This document shows, piece after piece, positions 34,560 through 46,202 of a stretch of 64,000 nucleotides of DNA. The stretch comes from Opisthorchis felineus. Lineage: Eukaryota; Platyhelminthes; Trematoda; Opisthorchiida; Opisthorchiidae. The notes under the pieces are model-generated. The model did no database searches and was not told the origin of the DNA. It saw nothing but the letters and a program-made list of their open reading frames with translations. A program made the translations under genes and the position numbers. Each line of letters opens with the position of its first letter. Position 1 is the first letter of the stretch. The DNA lies in the NCBI GenBank assembly GCA_004794785.1, contig SJOL01009928.1, positions 266,655 to 330,654 on the forward strand, given 5' to 3'.

Positions 34560-35486
34560 TCTTTTTTGTTTTAAACGACTTAACTCAATGGCTGCTACAT
34601 GCTCGCCGGGGATATTTCGCTTCCATAGCCGTTTACCGATGAAACCGTAGGCTGCTATTTGAATGCTGAGAGGGAGCAGATAAATCACGATAAACAGAAC
34701 AACCGAATAAATAGCGCGTTTGGTTCTATCGTCACTCCAGCTTTCACTACATTCCTGTAAGGAGGACGGCTCCTGGGGCACCCGTGTGACTACCAGCTGT
34801 ACACTACTTCCACAAATCGCAATGAGCCACACACAGGCCAAATGTGTTGCTGCATGTCGGAATGGATTCCTGTAGCATGAGTTCTGGCCAGTCCCTAGTG
34901 GATGTAATATTCCCCATAACCGATTCAAACTGATTGCCGTATTCGTTAAAGCCGAGGCAGTGACCATCAGGAGTTGAGCGTACACGACAATGGGACACAG
35001 GATAGGGGGGAACAGCCAGTACCCCAGACAAATCTGGGAAAAAGTAAACGGAATACAGAACACAGCCATGAGAAGATCCGAAACAGCCAAACTGGAGAGA
35101 TAGGAGTTGAAAGAACTTGATGGTCTGCGCACTAACGATCCATGAGTGTGCAATATTAACAAGCCGGAATTTTTAGCCACAGATTGACTTGTCTTTGTGC
35201 GAGGCACTTGAGACCTCCCCTCATCACTACTTATTGAGGAAGTGACAACGTTGAACTTTGTGCGCATGTTAGACTCCAGGGCTATCCGTCTGGAATGGAG
35301 CCTCTGTAAGCGCGATTTGGAGGAAGGACAGAGAAAAATTATCAAGGCCACGATGTTTCCGCATACGGCCAGTAACATGATAAGCCCGAACGAGGCAAAA
35401 ATAAGCGAGGACCACACTGGGGAGATGCTCGTACAACTGATGACTTGATTCAGTGAGGTAGAAATATTCATTTCTGACATAGGCAT
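34557..35486 (-). CDS. Class A (rhodopsin-like) neuropeptide GPCR, first coding exon, TM1-TM5
   Basis: A cell-surface receptor that should couple a peptide ligand to G proteins. The 310-residue exon product has a short N-terminus with an N-glycosylation sequon (Asn7-Ile-Ser). TM1 is about residues 24-52 (Gly43-Asn44), TM2 about 126-152 (LAVSD with Asp137), TM3 about 163-190 (Cys164 for the disulfide with Cys246 in ECL2), TM4 about 212-233 (Trp220) and TM5 about 258-284 (Pro272, Tyr280). The segment YGFIGKRLWKRNIPGE followed by KQKRK is typical of the tachykinin/NPY/RYamide/luqin group. The DRY box reads Asn188-Arg189-Leu190. ICL1 is about 70 residues instead of about 10. An in-frame TAA lies upstream at 35514-35516, so the ATG at 35486 (or Met3 or Met6) is the likely start. 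TM6 and TM7 must be on a further exon that I could not find. The receptor fold is certain; the ligand family is inference. Confidence 0.9.
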
Positions 35487-35699
35487 TTGGGCTTGGTGTA
35501 GGGATGAGTATTCTTATCTTTCAAAGTCATTAAATGAACTTGGTTTTATAATATTATGGGGAGACCGTGTTCAATAGAGTAGGGTTAGTCTGCGGAGGTC
35601 GGAGAAGTAGTTTGACCAATCATAGCTTTTCTACTGCAAGCCAATTACCTGAATGGATATATTTCTAGCTTATCGCTACTGGTCTGCAGTGAAGGTGGT

Positions 35700-35720
35700 T
35701 CCCGAATTACAAATTCGGGA
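35700..35720. repeat. Perfect 9-bp hairpin upstream of the GPCR
   Basis: TCCCGAATT, a three-base ACA loop, then AATTCGGGA. It lies about 215 bases upstream of the receptor start codon. It could be a protein-binding palindrome or coincidence. Confidence 0.75.
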
Positions 35721-37439
35721 GATCACGTGATTGGAAAGTATCCAGTCCTGAGCCTAATACAGGGATTATTGACCTGTAATCAGCTCGTAATAAGAAACGT
35801 AGCGTCGCCATGGATATAGCAATTGGAGTACTACAGTTGAACAGCACGCTTACGATATCTGTATTTTCATTATAGCAGAATTTTCCGAATGGGTTTTAAT
35901 TTTTCCACCGGCCATTTATGACGGAGCCTAAAGGGTTGACTGTATGCAAATATCAATACAAGTTGTGTCCAAGAGAGTGTAATGAAAATTGCCACTGGAT
36001 GAAAGACCTTACAGACAGAAATGAACATGTGTTGTTTGCACCGACACGTAGCGGATCGGGTGAAATCGAGCACATTTTCAAACTTTAAACCCTTTCTCAG
36101 TTTTTCATCACAACTCACTTGATGGGTAAGCGAAACGGGACATAGGTGGTCGACTTAGTCACTCATCTGTCCAGTAAAACAGCTATTTACTAGCTACGGC
36201 ATCTTGAGAGTAATATGTGTAAGTTACATGCCTTGATGAGGTCGGATATCCATAAGGCTTTGGGGTATTTGACGTGATGTATAAGAAGAGTCTCTGAAGA
36301 ACTGACGCAAAAGGGAAACCTATTCATGATAAAGACGCAAAGACAATAACTTAGTGCACTAAACATAGTTATGGCATAAGTCGGTACATTCGACAATTCA
36401 CCATTTAGTGAATATCTACTTTACTATTAGAATTCGGTAGCTGTTCCCTCTATGGTCTTTCGCTCTTATGCACTACATAATAGTAAAAAAACTTGGATCT
36501 TCCTAAGGAAGCTCAGAACCACGACTTTACCATTCCCAAAAAAAGTGACCCGTTTTATTCGCATGATGATTCAAATGGTGAAGGCTGTTACACTATACCG
36601 ATGGTCTTCTTACAGCCCCTCCTCAGAATGTGTTTGGATACCTTGATAGCTTGGATAGCTTTTTTCTTCCGCAGTAGATTCACTGTGGCACTTGTAGTAT
36701 TTGGAATTTATGGATATAAAATGACAAGTTATTAAAACCTTTTGAAATTGCCGCCTCAATTTCTTCTGCAAGTCAGGTTAGTGTGGAGTGACGTAGAGGC
36801 ACAGTTTGCTTTGGTAACATGGCAAACATCGAAATAAATGGTTTCGTCATGCTGTGAAGTCTAGATGGATCCACTTGAAGGTATGGTCTTTGCTAGAAAA
36901 TAGCTTGTGGTGAACTGTCAAGCCACTTTGCCAGTGACAGTGATTATTCATGCATTATGGTTACTTGTGCTTGCTGGTTAGTTGTAGTAGTTAAAAAGAA
37001 AATGTTGAATTCTGCTTGGTTTAGCACGCACGTCACGCATTCATCCGACCGGGGCAGAGTATTAGCCCTTATAAAATTTCACCATGACGTGTGCAGCGAA
37101 GTTTCGTTCAACTATGCTTGTCACGAATGCTTATCCGGCTATGACCAGCGAAGCATTACGGAGCTGTGTAGCTCTTCTGTCTGTTACTTAGTTACACGTT
37201 TTGCAAAAAATTATGAAAAAAAGTTGCTATTTTCAGCTCTCCTTCGGACTTGTGGATAAGATATATTTTCCAGTTCCGATGTGCAGGGTGACAGATGCTT
37301 ATTAGCAGACATACAAAACACAGAGGACTATCAGTCTAACAAATGCGAACGCAAAGTTTGCTAATTCCGTGGAATTCCATCTAACCGACAGCTTCACCGT
37401 TGTGACCCATTGTGTTATACCTTTGAATTTTTTAAAAAA
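35721..37439. other. No gene seen
   Basis: On the minus strand this is the 5' flank of the GPCR, so a promoter or 5' untranslated exon may lie here, but I see no clear TATA/initiator arrangement. Open frames are short. Confidence 0.45.
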
Positions 37440-37640
37440 GAAAGTCGGTGGCCAACAGGGTTCGAACCCAGTCATGTCCTATGCTACTGTTCCAGAAAGA
37501 GGAATAAATATGTCCACTGCTTCGGTGGTCATGAACGTATCTAAGGCTGTTCCTAAGGGATAGAAGTTCAAATCTACGGAGCACTTCGGAGTGTTCATAG
37601 TTTTGGTCAACCAACAAAATACAAACATTGTTGGTCATGA
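37440..37640 (+). repeat. Probable tRNA-derived interspersed repeat
   Basis: Two tRNA-like promoter elements are visible: a perfect palindromic B-box-like GGGTTCGAACCC at about 37458-37469, and a second unit from about 37525 with TGGTCATGAACG followed by a B-box-like AGTTCAAATCT at about 37565-37575. The layout suggests a SINE or two nested tRNA-like heads. No tRNA folds completely. Only one copy is visible in the window, so family status is inferred from the promoter boxes alone. Confidence 0.45.
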
Positions 37641-38636
37641 ACCTGATAAGTTGGCTACCTGAGTTAGTTCTGCAACTGTCAAATGTCGACTCAGGAAGAT
37701 TTTAGAGGAGGGAAGGGGATAGACTACGGACAAAGTTAATCAGACGGTAGTGTATCGGCACACAGCCAGAGCTGATACTACCAACTTTTAGGGTGATAAT
37801 TGACTAGTAGGTCTGCACAAATGGCAAAACACAGCTACTTTACTCCAGGAGTAGGCGATAATCTGGAAGTCAAAAATGGTCTTTGTGACGTCTTGAGGAT
37901 TTTCTGCGCCAAGGGAACATTGTTCATGATAAACAACTTTTTCACCGGAAGGCGCTGTTTTAGGGCTTTTGTCTTCTTGTAGGATATATAGAGAAGTTGG
38001 TGTAACATAGTAAGCAACGTTGAACTTGAGCTGGTGGTAAACAGAAAAGAGCTGATTTTAGCAGCGCACAATAAAGTCCTCAAAGTTGTCGTAAATCTTT
38101 AAAGTATAAGTCTTGCCGGACCCACCGCTTGCAACCCGTTTGGATACAGCAAGCGTAGTGTTGAATGTTGAATCGCGTAGAGTGAAAACCGTTGTCCTTT
38201 ACCAAGTTCCAAATAAAAAAACACGATATACTGATAAGGGGAATTGGGTAAATATTTAACATTATCTGTGGCGAAATGAGCGAATTAAAAGCCGGATAGA
38301 ACAAGTGAACCTTAATGCAAAAGGCAATGAGGTATTTGTCATTGATCAAGTGGCTGGTTGCTGGTACGTTTTCAGAGCTGGATAATTAACTTGCGTACTT
38401 TTCGTCACTAAACTAGGGTACATCATCAGTTTGCGGTTGGGTATGTGTTTCTTTCTTTACCGAGTGTGTTTACATGGCAGCTGAGGTGTGTCTGGTATCT
38501 CAACGTGATCTGTGATTTAAGAAACAGTGTTGTAATAAACTCATTGGCACGTATGTGGTTTCTGTTGTATTGTGGTCTACCTTCTTAGATCTAATTGGTT
38601 GTCCTGAGACCCGCTTTCATTAGTTTTACTTCCTTT
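37641..38636. other. No gene seen
   Basis: About 1 kb of sequence with no supported feature. Confidence 0.5.
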
Positions 38637-39056
38637 AGATTGGCCCGTTCTCATTTTGCCTCGTGTTGTGGTTTGAACTTCTTGAGACTGATAGGACGAT
38701 GAAAAAAGTCAATCAGTCTGGAGATAAGACCACAACGCAAAGCAAAATAAGAAAGGACTAATCATGAGAACTTAGAAAGTTGCTAACAGTAGATGCTATC
38801 GAGAAAGCTACTCAACGCAAAGGAAGAGAAACCGCCACACACCACACACACACAAACGAATCAATGAACACATGAGAACGCTCTCCCTCAGTGAGCCAAT
38901 CACGTTTAAGTTTAAGTAAGTAAGTCCTCAAGTGCTATACAAACGCACCCGGGTAAGGAGGAATTACCCACCTAAACGCCAGCTGATGAGTTCTCCTTTA
39001 TTAGTGAAGAAAAGCTTGCTATTTATTTGCCAAGTTGTGCGGTCCGATTAACAGCA
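38637..39056 (+). mobile_element. Penelope-like element fragment: 3' region with fold-back left end
   Basis: From about 38708 to 39056 the sequence is collinear with the 3' region of the PLE at about 46830-47150: the ACCACAACGCA block, a CCAAT block, the TATA(C/T)AAACGC block, a GGAGG...ACCCACC block, the hammerhead remnant and GCCAAG. The left part is folded back. 38637-38692 is an inverted copy of 38708-38763, about three quarters identical, with differences mostly transitions, around a 15-base spacer. Inverted, truncated left ends are a known feature of PLE insertions. There is no coding sequence. Confidence 0.75.
38975..39020 (+). ncRNA. Hammerhead ribozyme remnant in the PLE fragment
   Basis: CTGATGAG is intact at 38983-38990. 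It is followed by a TTCTCC...GTGAAGAA stem II-like segment, but the expected GAAA at the end of stem II is damaged (reads AAAAG). The position corresponds exactly to the ribozyme remnant at 47068-47097. Not expected to be active. Confidence 0.65.
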
Positions 39057-40048
39057 ATCACTCGAAGCACCAAAATTTCGACGCAATACTTGATGAAGTG
39101 TACTACAAATATGCTACGCAATACACTACCCTACATCATTTATACTATAAGACACTACAAAAGTGCCGTACAGTAGCACAGTATACTCAGTGCAAATCAG
39201 TGTAACACCATAGTGCTCGACAGTTGTGGTAACAAAGCACTCATCCTGGTTTCACCCGTTTACTTGGCTCTCATGTTTGAAAAATTGCTTAATCATTACT
39301 TATGTTTTCCTCTTACACATCATTCTGCGCAGAAATCACATACTTGAGAAGTCAGTACTATATCAACACGTGTATTTTGTTCGGCGACCGTCACATGTTT
39401 TTCATCTTTCGTTACCTTGGGTGTTTTTCTTTGTAATATAGGTTTTGGGGCCGATATCAGACTTGCTATTTGTAGTTCTCTGAAGGTCTCAAATAGTCAT
39501 GAACGGCGTCCAGTTGAAGATCGAAGCGGAACATCTTAATATAACGTTGGGAGTTGCTTAGGTTCCTGTTTGAACGATGGTCAAGACAGAATAACCTGCA
39601 CGTAAAATAATAAGGATATATGAATGTAAAGACACACTTTTTAAAATCGCTCCGACCACGAAGCACTGTTATATAAAGTGGTCTTTTAGAAACTTCACTC
39701 GTGAGAACTATACATAAAGGGTTGGAAATTAGACTTGAACTTCTTATTTAGTTGATGACACCATAAATAAACTTCTCGGTTCGTTTCGTTAGCGAAGTTC
39801 GAGAGTGGAATTTCAGTGTTTGCACTACTGCTTGATTGTTGTTCTTCTGAAGTGGGTTTGCTGGCATGTTTTCCAGACACACGGACTGTCAATACAACCA
39901 CAGTTCTAGGTTACATAAACTTTTAAGGTTCTTACAACCAGTCGTTGTTTATGCTCACATAATTTCGCTGGATGGACATTAAAGAACGCTGAATGTGAAT
40001 CTTGCGAAAGCACTGACTTAGTTTGGACGTAATACTCTACTCATTGGG
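39057..40048. other. Low-complexity CTACA-rich stretch, then no gene seen
   Basis: Between about 39085 and 39215, directly after the PLE fragment, imperfect CACTAC/AGTAC/TACTA words recur many times, giving a low-complexity region. The remaining bases show only short unsupported frames. Confidence 0.5.
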
Positions 40049-40142
40049 TTTCTGGAAACTCTCCGACATAAACGAGGTATTCAGCTGGGTTCCAGGTAAG
40101 TCTTCCGTCAAAACCAAATTGTTATGCAGATGAGTTTATTAG
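40049..40142 (+). repeat. Hammerhead-family repeat fragment without ribozyme (copy 5)
   Basis: This plus-strand stretch matches the block at 6500-6592 (minus) and 6836-6925 (plus): TTTCTGGAAACT, AACGAGG, TTCAGCTGGGTTCCAGGT, then AAAACCAAATTG and GCAGATGAG. It retains the conserved CAGGTAAGT (40093-40101) but not the ribozyme. Confidence 0.75.
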
Positions 40143-43100
40143 TTAAATGGCCCTGTTGTTTCAAATAATATGGGACGAGTCCGGGTCACTGACATCAAGG
40201 ATACCTAGTCTGATAAATCGTTTCAATTTTACCTATCTGGTGGCTTTCCGGCGTTTTCCATATATTTTCGTATTATTAGCTTGCTGTGAATTATTTTTTG
40301 TTTTTTGTCTGCCTAACAGAAAGACTGGCGTAAATCCGGTTAAAACAGCCGCTTACTGGGGGTTTTAATTTTGCATTGTTTAATCCTCTCAATCATACAG
40401 GTGAGGGCAAAAAATAGCAGATCATTGCATGGACAAGATGCGTGTTAGGAGTTACGAAACATTTATTAGCGATCAGGTCATACCGAATATGCAAAAAACT
40501 CGGTTATTGAATGCAACAAATCTTGCATCTAAGACACGCACTAACCAGATATCATTCTATTTTCCATTAGTAACAGGTGAGGTATAAGTGCTTTCCCCCA
40601 TTATTTATGTGAATTTTACAGGTAATGTGAAGAAACCTAACGGGAAGACTCAAATCTCGAGATAATTTTGGCTGACGAATACAATTTTATCAGAGTTGCG
40701 TAGAGAGTTAGAAAATCCCGGTGACAATTATTCGCTTGAGTGCAGAAATACACTGGAGCCATCTCAGTTAAAGGCATCAGGTAGACCACGTAAACCACAG
40801 GCGTAAAAGCGTCCTCACGTTAAAGCCTGTAAATTCAGGTTGGGCCAGTGCGGTGTTGTGGCTTTCGAGTCTATTTGTTGCGCATTCCTGTTGATTACGC
40901 TTAAAACCTTGGTTATTAACCATATGGCTTGGAGCAATGTGCGTCGACCTTACGCTGAAACTCATGCTACCCAGGGAAAAACTGGGGTGGTCATAGCTTA
41001 CACTAGTGTTTTTTCTACAGCTTATACGTATGGCGTTTCTAACAGCAAGCGATAATCCTAGGGACTGGTTGAAGTTGCGCTTCACTTGAAAGCGCTTACG
41101 AGGCAAAAGCCCTGACGAAACAAGTTTGAAAGAGTAAAATTTGATCTGAGAACCAACCTCTTTTGAAAGTATCAGTGTACGTAAAAGATTAAACAGGTTT
41201 CTAGGACGAGTGCTCACTAAATAGCTTGCACCGGGTAAATGGAGCCAGACAACTGGCATCCAAAAAACGGCTAACAGAAAGGTTGGATTTGCGCTATCCT
41301 GACGCCATACCGTTCAGAAAATTGATTCTCAGTAGTAAAGTGAACGCCTGAATAGCCAGAAAGTCGACGAAAATTTGTTTGGAGATTTTTCATTTTTTAC
41401 TGTATTGGTAAGTTGGATGGGAAGGAAGAGATCGCATCATCTCCGCCACAGTTTAACAACGAAGAATAAATTCAGTAACAGATTTTGGTGTAAGTCTGGG
41501 CAACTTCTAATTGCAGTGCTTGATGATTACAAAGAATAGGAGCTGAGTGTAGACAAATGTATATTTTGACTGCAATTGCCATTAAGGTGGAATTTGTTTT
41601 TTACGTAAAGTATTGGAACTCGAAGTTGAGAGCAACCGAAATTTTGCTATCGTGACAGCTTCGGGCTTAGCTTAAAGCCTTGGAGCTGTTTTACTGAAGT
41701 AGCAGATCTGGCGTTTTTAGAGAGCTATGGTTAACGGGCAGTTACAAGGATTAAAAATTTCTGATATGGTATACTGTAACAGTCGAAAAAACGTGGGCCC
41801 TGTGAATGAATAAGATGAACTACTGCCACATGAATCGACCGCCAGCTCGAAAAGAGATTTTAGTTGCCATTTAAAACAGGGAGCCATAGTGTCAGACAGC
41901 TCAACAAGAACGGAAGGCTAATCCATGAAATACAAAGTGGTTAGCGATAAACAAATGTTGAATTGTGTCGTATGGGGGTTAGCTTAAGGTGTTCAGGAAA
42001 CGGCTAGGTTGATCACCAGTCTTGTGCACTCCCCTATCACTTCCCCAACTAACCGAAGTTAGTACGACTGGGCACCGATTGCAATGAGGATGAAGTGCAA
42101 TTAGCGGCCATTTTTCCCATCTCGCAGTATCAGAGTAGGGAGGTGGTGAACTCTAGCCGCGGAATTTTACTTGTCCTAACCTTAACCCACACAGGAAGCA
42201 GTCAGCGAAATTCCGTGCTCTGATTCTTGATAAATGTAATCCAGCTCAGTAAAAACCATTTTAATTGTGGTTGCTTGTCAGCCATTTTTAGATACAGAGT
42301 TAAACTAAGAGAATGAACAAATAACTTCTACCACGACCGGTTACATATAAAAGGGATTCAATCTCACCTGTATAAGCACAAAATCAGTGGTTTGTCAAGA
42401 TGCACTGAAATCGTATCTTCCCTAGACAGAAGTAGAGCAAATAAGAAATTTCAAGAAAAATTCATATTCGTATTTATATGCTTTTCCTTCGTGAGACAGG
42501 AGGCATTTACTCGTCCTCAAGCACCCATTCTCAACAGTCTCCTTCATACGGACTTCTCTCGTGACCCACTTGCTAAGTAATCGTCATCCTAGATGATTGT
42601 CTGGCTGTACTTAGCTTTGTGTATCAATGCCCTAAGTTGCACATGGGTCCATTAACATGTCTCGGTGACGTATTTGTGGAAAATATTTGCTGCGCGATGG
42701 ATTTAGGACCGTAAAACCCACACAAGCAGGCACTGTTTCGCAATCATATTTGTTGCTAGTATGGCTGAAATCCAGTTGGTCATTTTGTCAAAACGAAATA
42801 CGGATTAAGTGACTTTCTGATTTCTCGCTGCAAATCAATGAAAGGACGAAGGAATTTAGAAAAGAATAAACTCTTGATGGGTGTGAATGAGTTCACGACT
42901 ACTAGCAATCTTTCACTGCCTCTCATCCTTTCAGCGGAAATATTAGAATTAAACGATGCTGACAGCTGATCCACCAACACCATGCTCCTAGCAAAGACCC
43001 TGTTGCAAAAGATTACACCGTCTGTCGGCGAAGAAGGCAGCAGTGCCAGTGATACGAGATACGTCACATTCTCAGCGGAGGTTGGAATTAAGAGTCAGAC

Positions 43101-44658
43101 CAACCCAACGTCACCAGTCACAACCTAAAACTTCCAATCTATTTTAGACCGACCATGTGCTCTGACGGGCAGAACTTTTAATCCATCCCTACCAGTTTCA
43201 ATCTATAGATTAATTTTGCAAGCACTGCATTTTCAACTAGGAAAATATATACTTCAACTGAAAGAATTAAAAAGATGGAGGACGCTTTGTGAATATGCTG
43301 GAAATGTCATTCTTCATTAGTTTGTATTAAGGAAAAAAATAAATGCAGCTTCCTGGTTTTACTTCCAAAAGTTTTCATCTCAATGGCTCGGCGTTTGGTC
43401 ATCTTCACCTACGACCAATTGAGTAAACAGGATTCGAAAGTTACTTTTAACAGGATAATTTATTTGCGTATGACTGTCGCTAAACTCAAAAGTTTTAACC
43501 ACACATCATACATTCCGCCTACCCATGTGTTGCTACGTATCTTGACATGCTTCATTGCGACTTCATTTTTCCATCAGTCTTCGTGTCATCCATAACAGCT
43601 GCGGCACTCTAAAAGTGCAGACCGTCGCCACAGAATCGGGCGAGGATACCTGCAGACAGATGATCGAAGCTTCTCTTATTTTTCATTCTATTCGCTTGGT
43701 TTTGCGGACAGGCAACATATGATGTAAACCCTACGGTTGCTAGACTCCTCGCATTTGGGGTTATCAAGTGGATTTCATTACAAGACCCTTATTGTTCAGT
43801 GAACAGAAATAACCATTTGTGGAAAATTTCGGTCAAAAAGTTTTCGTTTTGATTCATTTCAACAATGATTACCAACTATATTTCAAAGTCTGCAGACCGC
43901 GTTTTTCTACAGATAAGTACGGTATATTTTTCCTGGAATGTGTACATTTATTTCTGAATTATGCTGTAGTCTGAATGACGACAAACCTCAGCACATTTGG
44001 CGGAAGGTTTTGGTTCGGTTGTAAGTTCGGACCTAACCGGAGATTCGTTAGGATGCACTACTGATGATTCTCAGTGAGAGCCAAGCAGCAGTACAAATGT
44101 TCTCTCTTCTGCCACACAGATTAAGCAGTTTACGGAAAGAAACACCCAGCTCCTCAATGTCGATATATTGTCGTCTTTCCTGACGCGACGGATATTTGTT
44201 ATTGATCGTCAGACACTATGGCAGTTTGTGGGTCAAAGATTTCCCCAGAAAATTCCTAGTCTACCTTAAAGATCTGTGCGTCAACTCCCGTGGCCCACAG
44301 TAAGCTCGTGCTAGTACACTGCATCGTGTTATCAGGCAATGCTGTATTCCTACCCTTTACCCCAAAAAATCTTCAATGATATGGTCGAGGAAAACGCACT
44401 CACAGTCTCTAATGCCTGTGGGACCAGAATATTATCCCACCGAAATGCAAGCAATATGAACTACTCTAATCCATTTTGCCTCATGGTTTGGTATGCACTC
44501 TACACCTAAATAATGTCAGGAACCTGGCTTGAGGATGGTACAAACTTTCAGTGCTTGACAGTTGGCGTCTTGAGCGTATTGTTTGAGCTTGGTGAAATAC
44601 TATTTCTGAAGTTCGTCTAATAGGTTTATGACAAAATAATCCTCTCACGAAAGAAGGG
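40143..44658. other. About 4.5 kb without a supported gene
   Basis: The longest frame is 160 codons on the minus strand (40777-41259). Its translation has no domain, signal or membrane pattern I recognise, and no splice-bounded core stands out, so I list it here and not as a gene. Other frames are short. Confidence 0.45.
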
Positions 44659-45125
44659 TTGATTACACTCAGTAGGTTGCGCTGTCCTAGCTACGTGCTT
44701 TGTACATCAGTCGACCGAATTCCTCGGAGAGCCTATTTTGCACAACATAAAGGAGGGTTCAAAAGAGGCAGCGGAGGCCAGGCGGTGACTGGGCAGCGAA
44801 GTTCGAAAGCTACTACCAGCGAACTCGTCTGTGCCGGTTATTTCTGACATCCTGGTTGGGGACGGGGCATATCAAAGGTTAGAAACACTGACAGCAATGG
44901 CACAGTCACGCGCTAAATAGCGAGCATGCACCCAAGCTGCTACCTTCGACACAGATTCCCCTATCAAAATTCTCGTTTAAAAGACCACTGTCGCTCCAGG
45001 CTCTACTTTTCAGCGATAGAAGTTACTGCTATTCTCCCCTAGTTTTCGGGGCCATCGATGGACAAAACTGTAGCCGCTATAACCACTGTACGTCCATTAT
45101 GTTTTACAGATAACAATGATGCTCA
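44659..45125 (+). pseudogene. 3' end of a second non-LTR retrotransposon (copy B)
   Basis: The frame from 44659 reads VDRIPRRAYF, GGFKRGSGGQ, a basic post-RT segment typical of ORF2 ends in RTE/CR1-like elements, and stops at about 44847. A second frame then gives LTAMAQSRAK, stop, RACTQAATF, which parallels MAQSRPQWRSCIQAIAF of copy A. Trp has become a TAG stop at this point. The 3' untranslated part (CTGTAGCCGCTATAACCACTG to TTTTACAGATAA) also matches copy A. This copy is 5' truncated and dead; its tail has only a couple of GAT units. Confidence 0.75.
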
Positions 45126-45145
45126 TGAGTATTTAGCATCATTGT
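45113..45145. repeat. Perfect 11-bp inverted repeat at the tail of copy B
   Basis: ACAATGATGCT (45113-45123) and AGCATCATTGT (45135-45145) are exact complements separated by 11 bases. They sit where the GAT tail of the retroelement should be, so the right arm may be an inverted piece of the same tail or a product of insertion. Confidence 0.85.
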
Positions 45146-46202
45146 AACTTGATTAAGAGAAGCTCGCCAGTGGGGTTCGCTAGTGGAATTTGTATGTTGC
45201 GGAAAGAAATTGGGCGTATAATTGGTCATTTGTCATTAGATGAGTTGCAGGAAGGTTTTCGTCGTGCTAGAAAACTTGGATTTCAAATAGTGAACCTTGC
45301 AGTGATCTGTTTTAGTTGATTGATTTATGGGGTCCCCACAAGCAGAGCTTTGCTAGTAGAAATCATATCGCAGGAACACGCCTAACAGATGCTATGTGAA
45401 GCACATTTATTCACCTGTCTTACTAAGCATGAAATCCAAACTCGTTGAATGCACTAGCGGCGGCATAGTCAGCAGAGTTTAGGGTTTCAAGTTCGACACC
45501 GTGCGTGCTTTCTCGATAAAAAGTTAGTAGCCAACGTATTGATCTAGAAGTCAAAAACCAAGTAAGTGTACTCAATGTCCATAAATCCGCGTCAGTTATA
45601 CCACTTACAAGAAGGGTCGGATCATACAGCCCACAGCCTTGATAATTTTGGTGGTTACAGCTTGATGTGCCCGAGATTGTTTGACACACAACTGTGGTGT
45701 GACAGAGTTCACTTAATAGATGGGATGAGAAAGCACGCTGTAAACTGCGTTGGGACATGATTTGGTATGCTATGAGGCCCGTAACTTAAAAGTGCAGGCT
45801 GTGAAACATGACTGGGTTGAACAAGGATACCAGTGATTGATCACGCAAGGTAAACAACCAGATAATTGTTCGGATCCCGTACGACTGTGCAACCGGGCTT
45901 CATGTGCGGACCAGCAGCGCATGGGTTTGGACGGGGTCCTTGAAATTAATGTGGATATTATTGCTCGAGATCAACCAGCTCTCCTGTTCTTCGAATCTGC
46001 CATAAAGATGCAGCTGAACACTTCTCTGAAGTATCTCCACTGCGCATCATGTATGACGGCCAAAAATGGTAGGTCGTTGGTGGACTTTCTCAAAACTATA
46101 ACTTCCCGACTAGGACTTACAATGGTGTTGAGTTTGGAGGCCAGGGTCGTAGGCAGGCTGATGTAACTCTTGTAAACTTTCCCTGTTATGTGCCAAAGAC
46201 TC
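45146..46202. other. No gene seen; possible degenerate tRNA-derived repeat
   Basis: A B-box-like AGTTCGACACC occurs near 45490, and the minus strand shows TTGACTTCTAGATCAA, which resembles an Arg-type tRNA anticodon arm. Both are too degenerate for a firm call. Overlapping frames of 110-140 codons on both strands (45423-45758 -, 45837-46166 +, 45971-46390 -) have no recognisable domain. Upstream PLE reverse transcriptase would be expected here, but I could not identify it. Confidence 0.4.

Noticed and set aside
40777..41259. 160-codon minus-strand frame
   Set aside because: No domain, signal peptide, membrane segment or splice context; kept only as part of an unassigned stretch.
44055..44085. 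CTGATGA followed by a small hairpin, hammerhead-like
   Set aside because: There is no GAAA after the hairpin and no stem I pairing.
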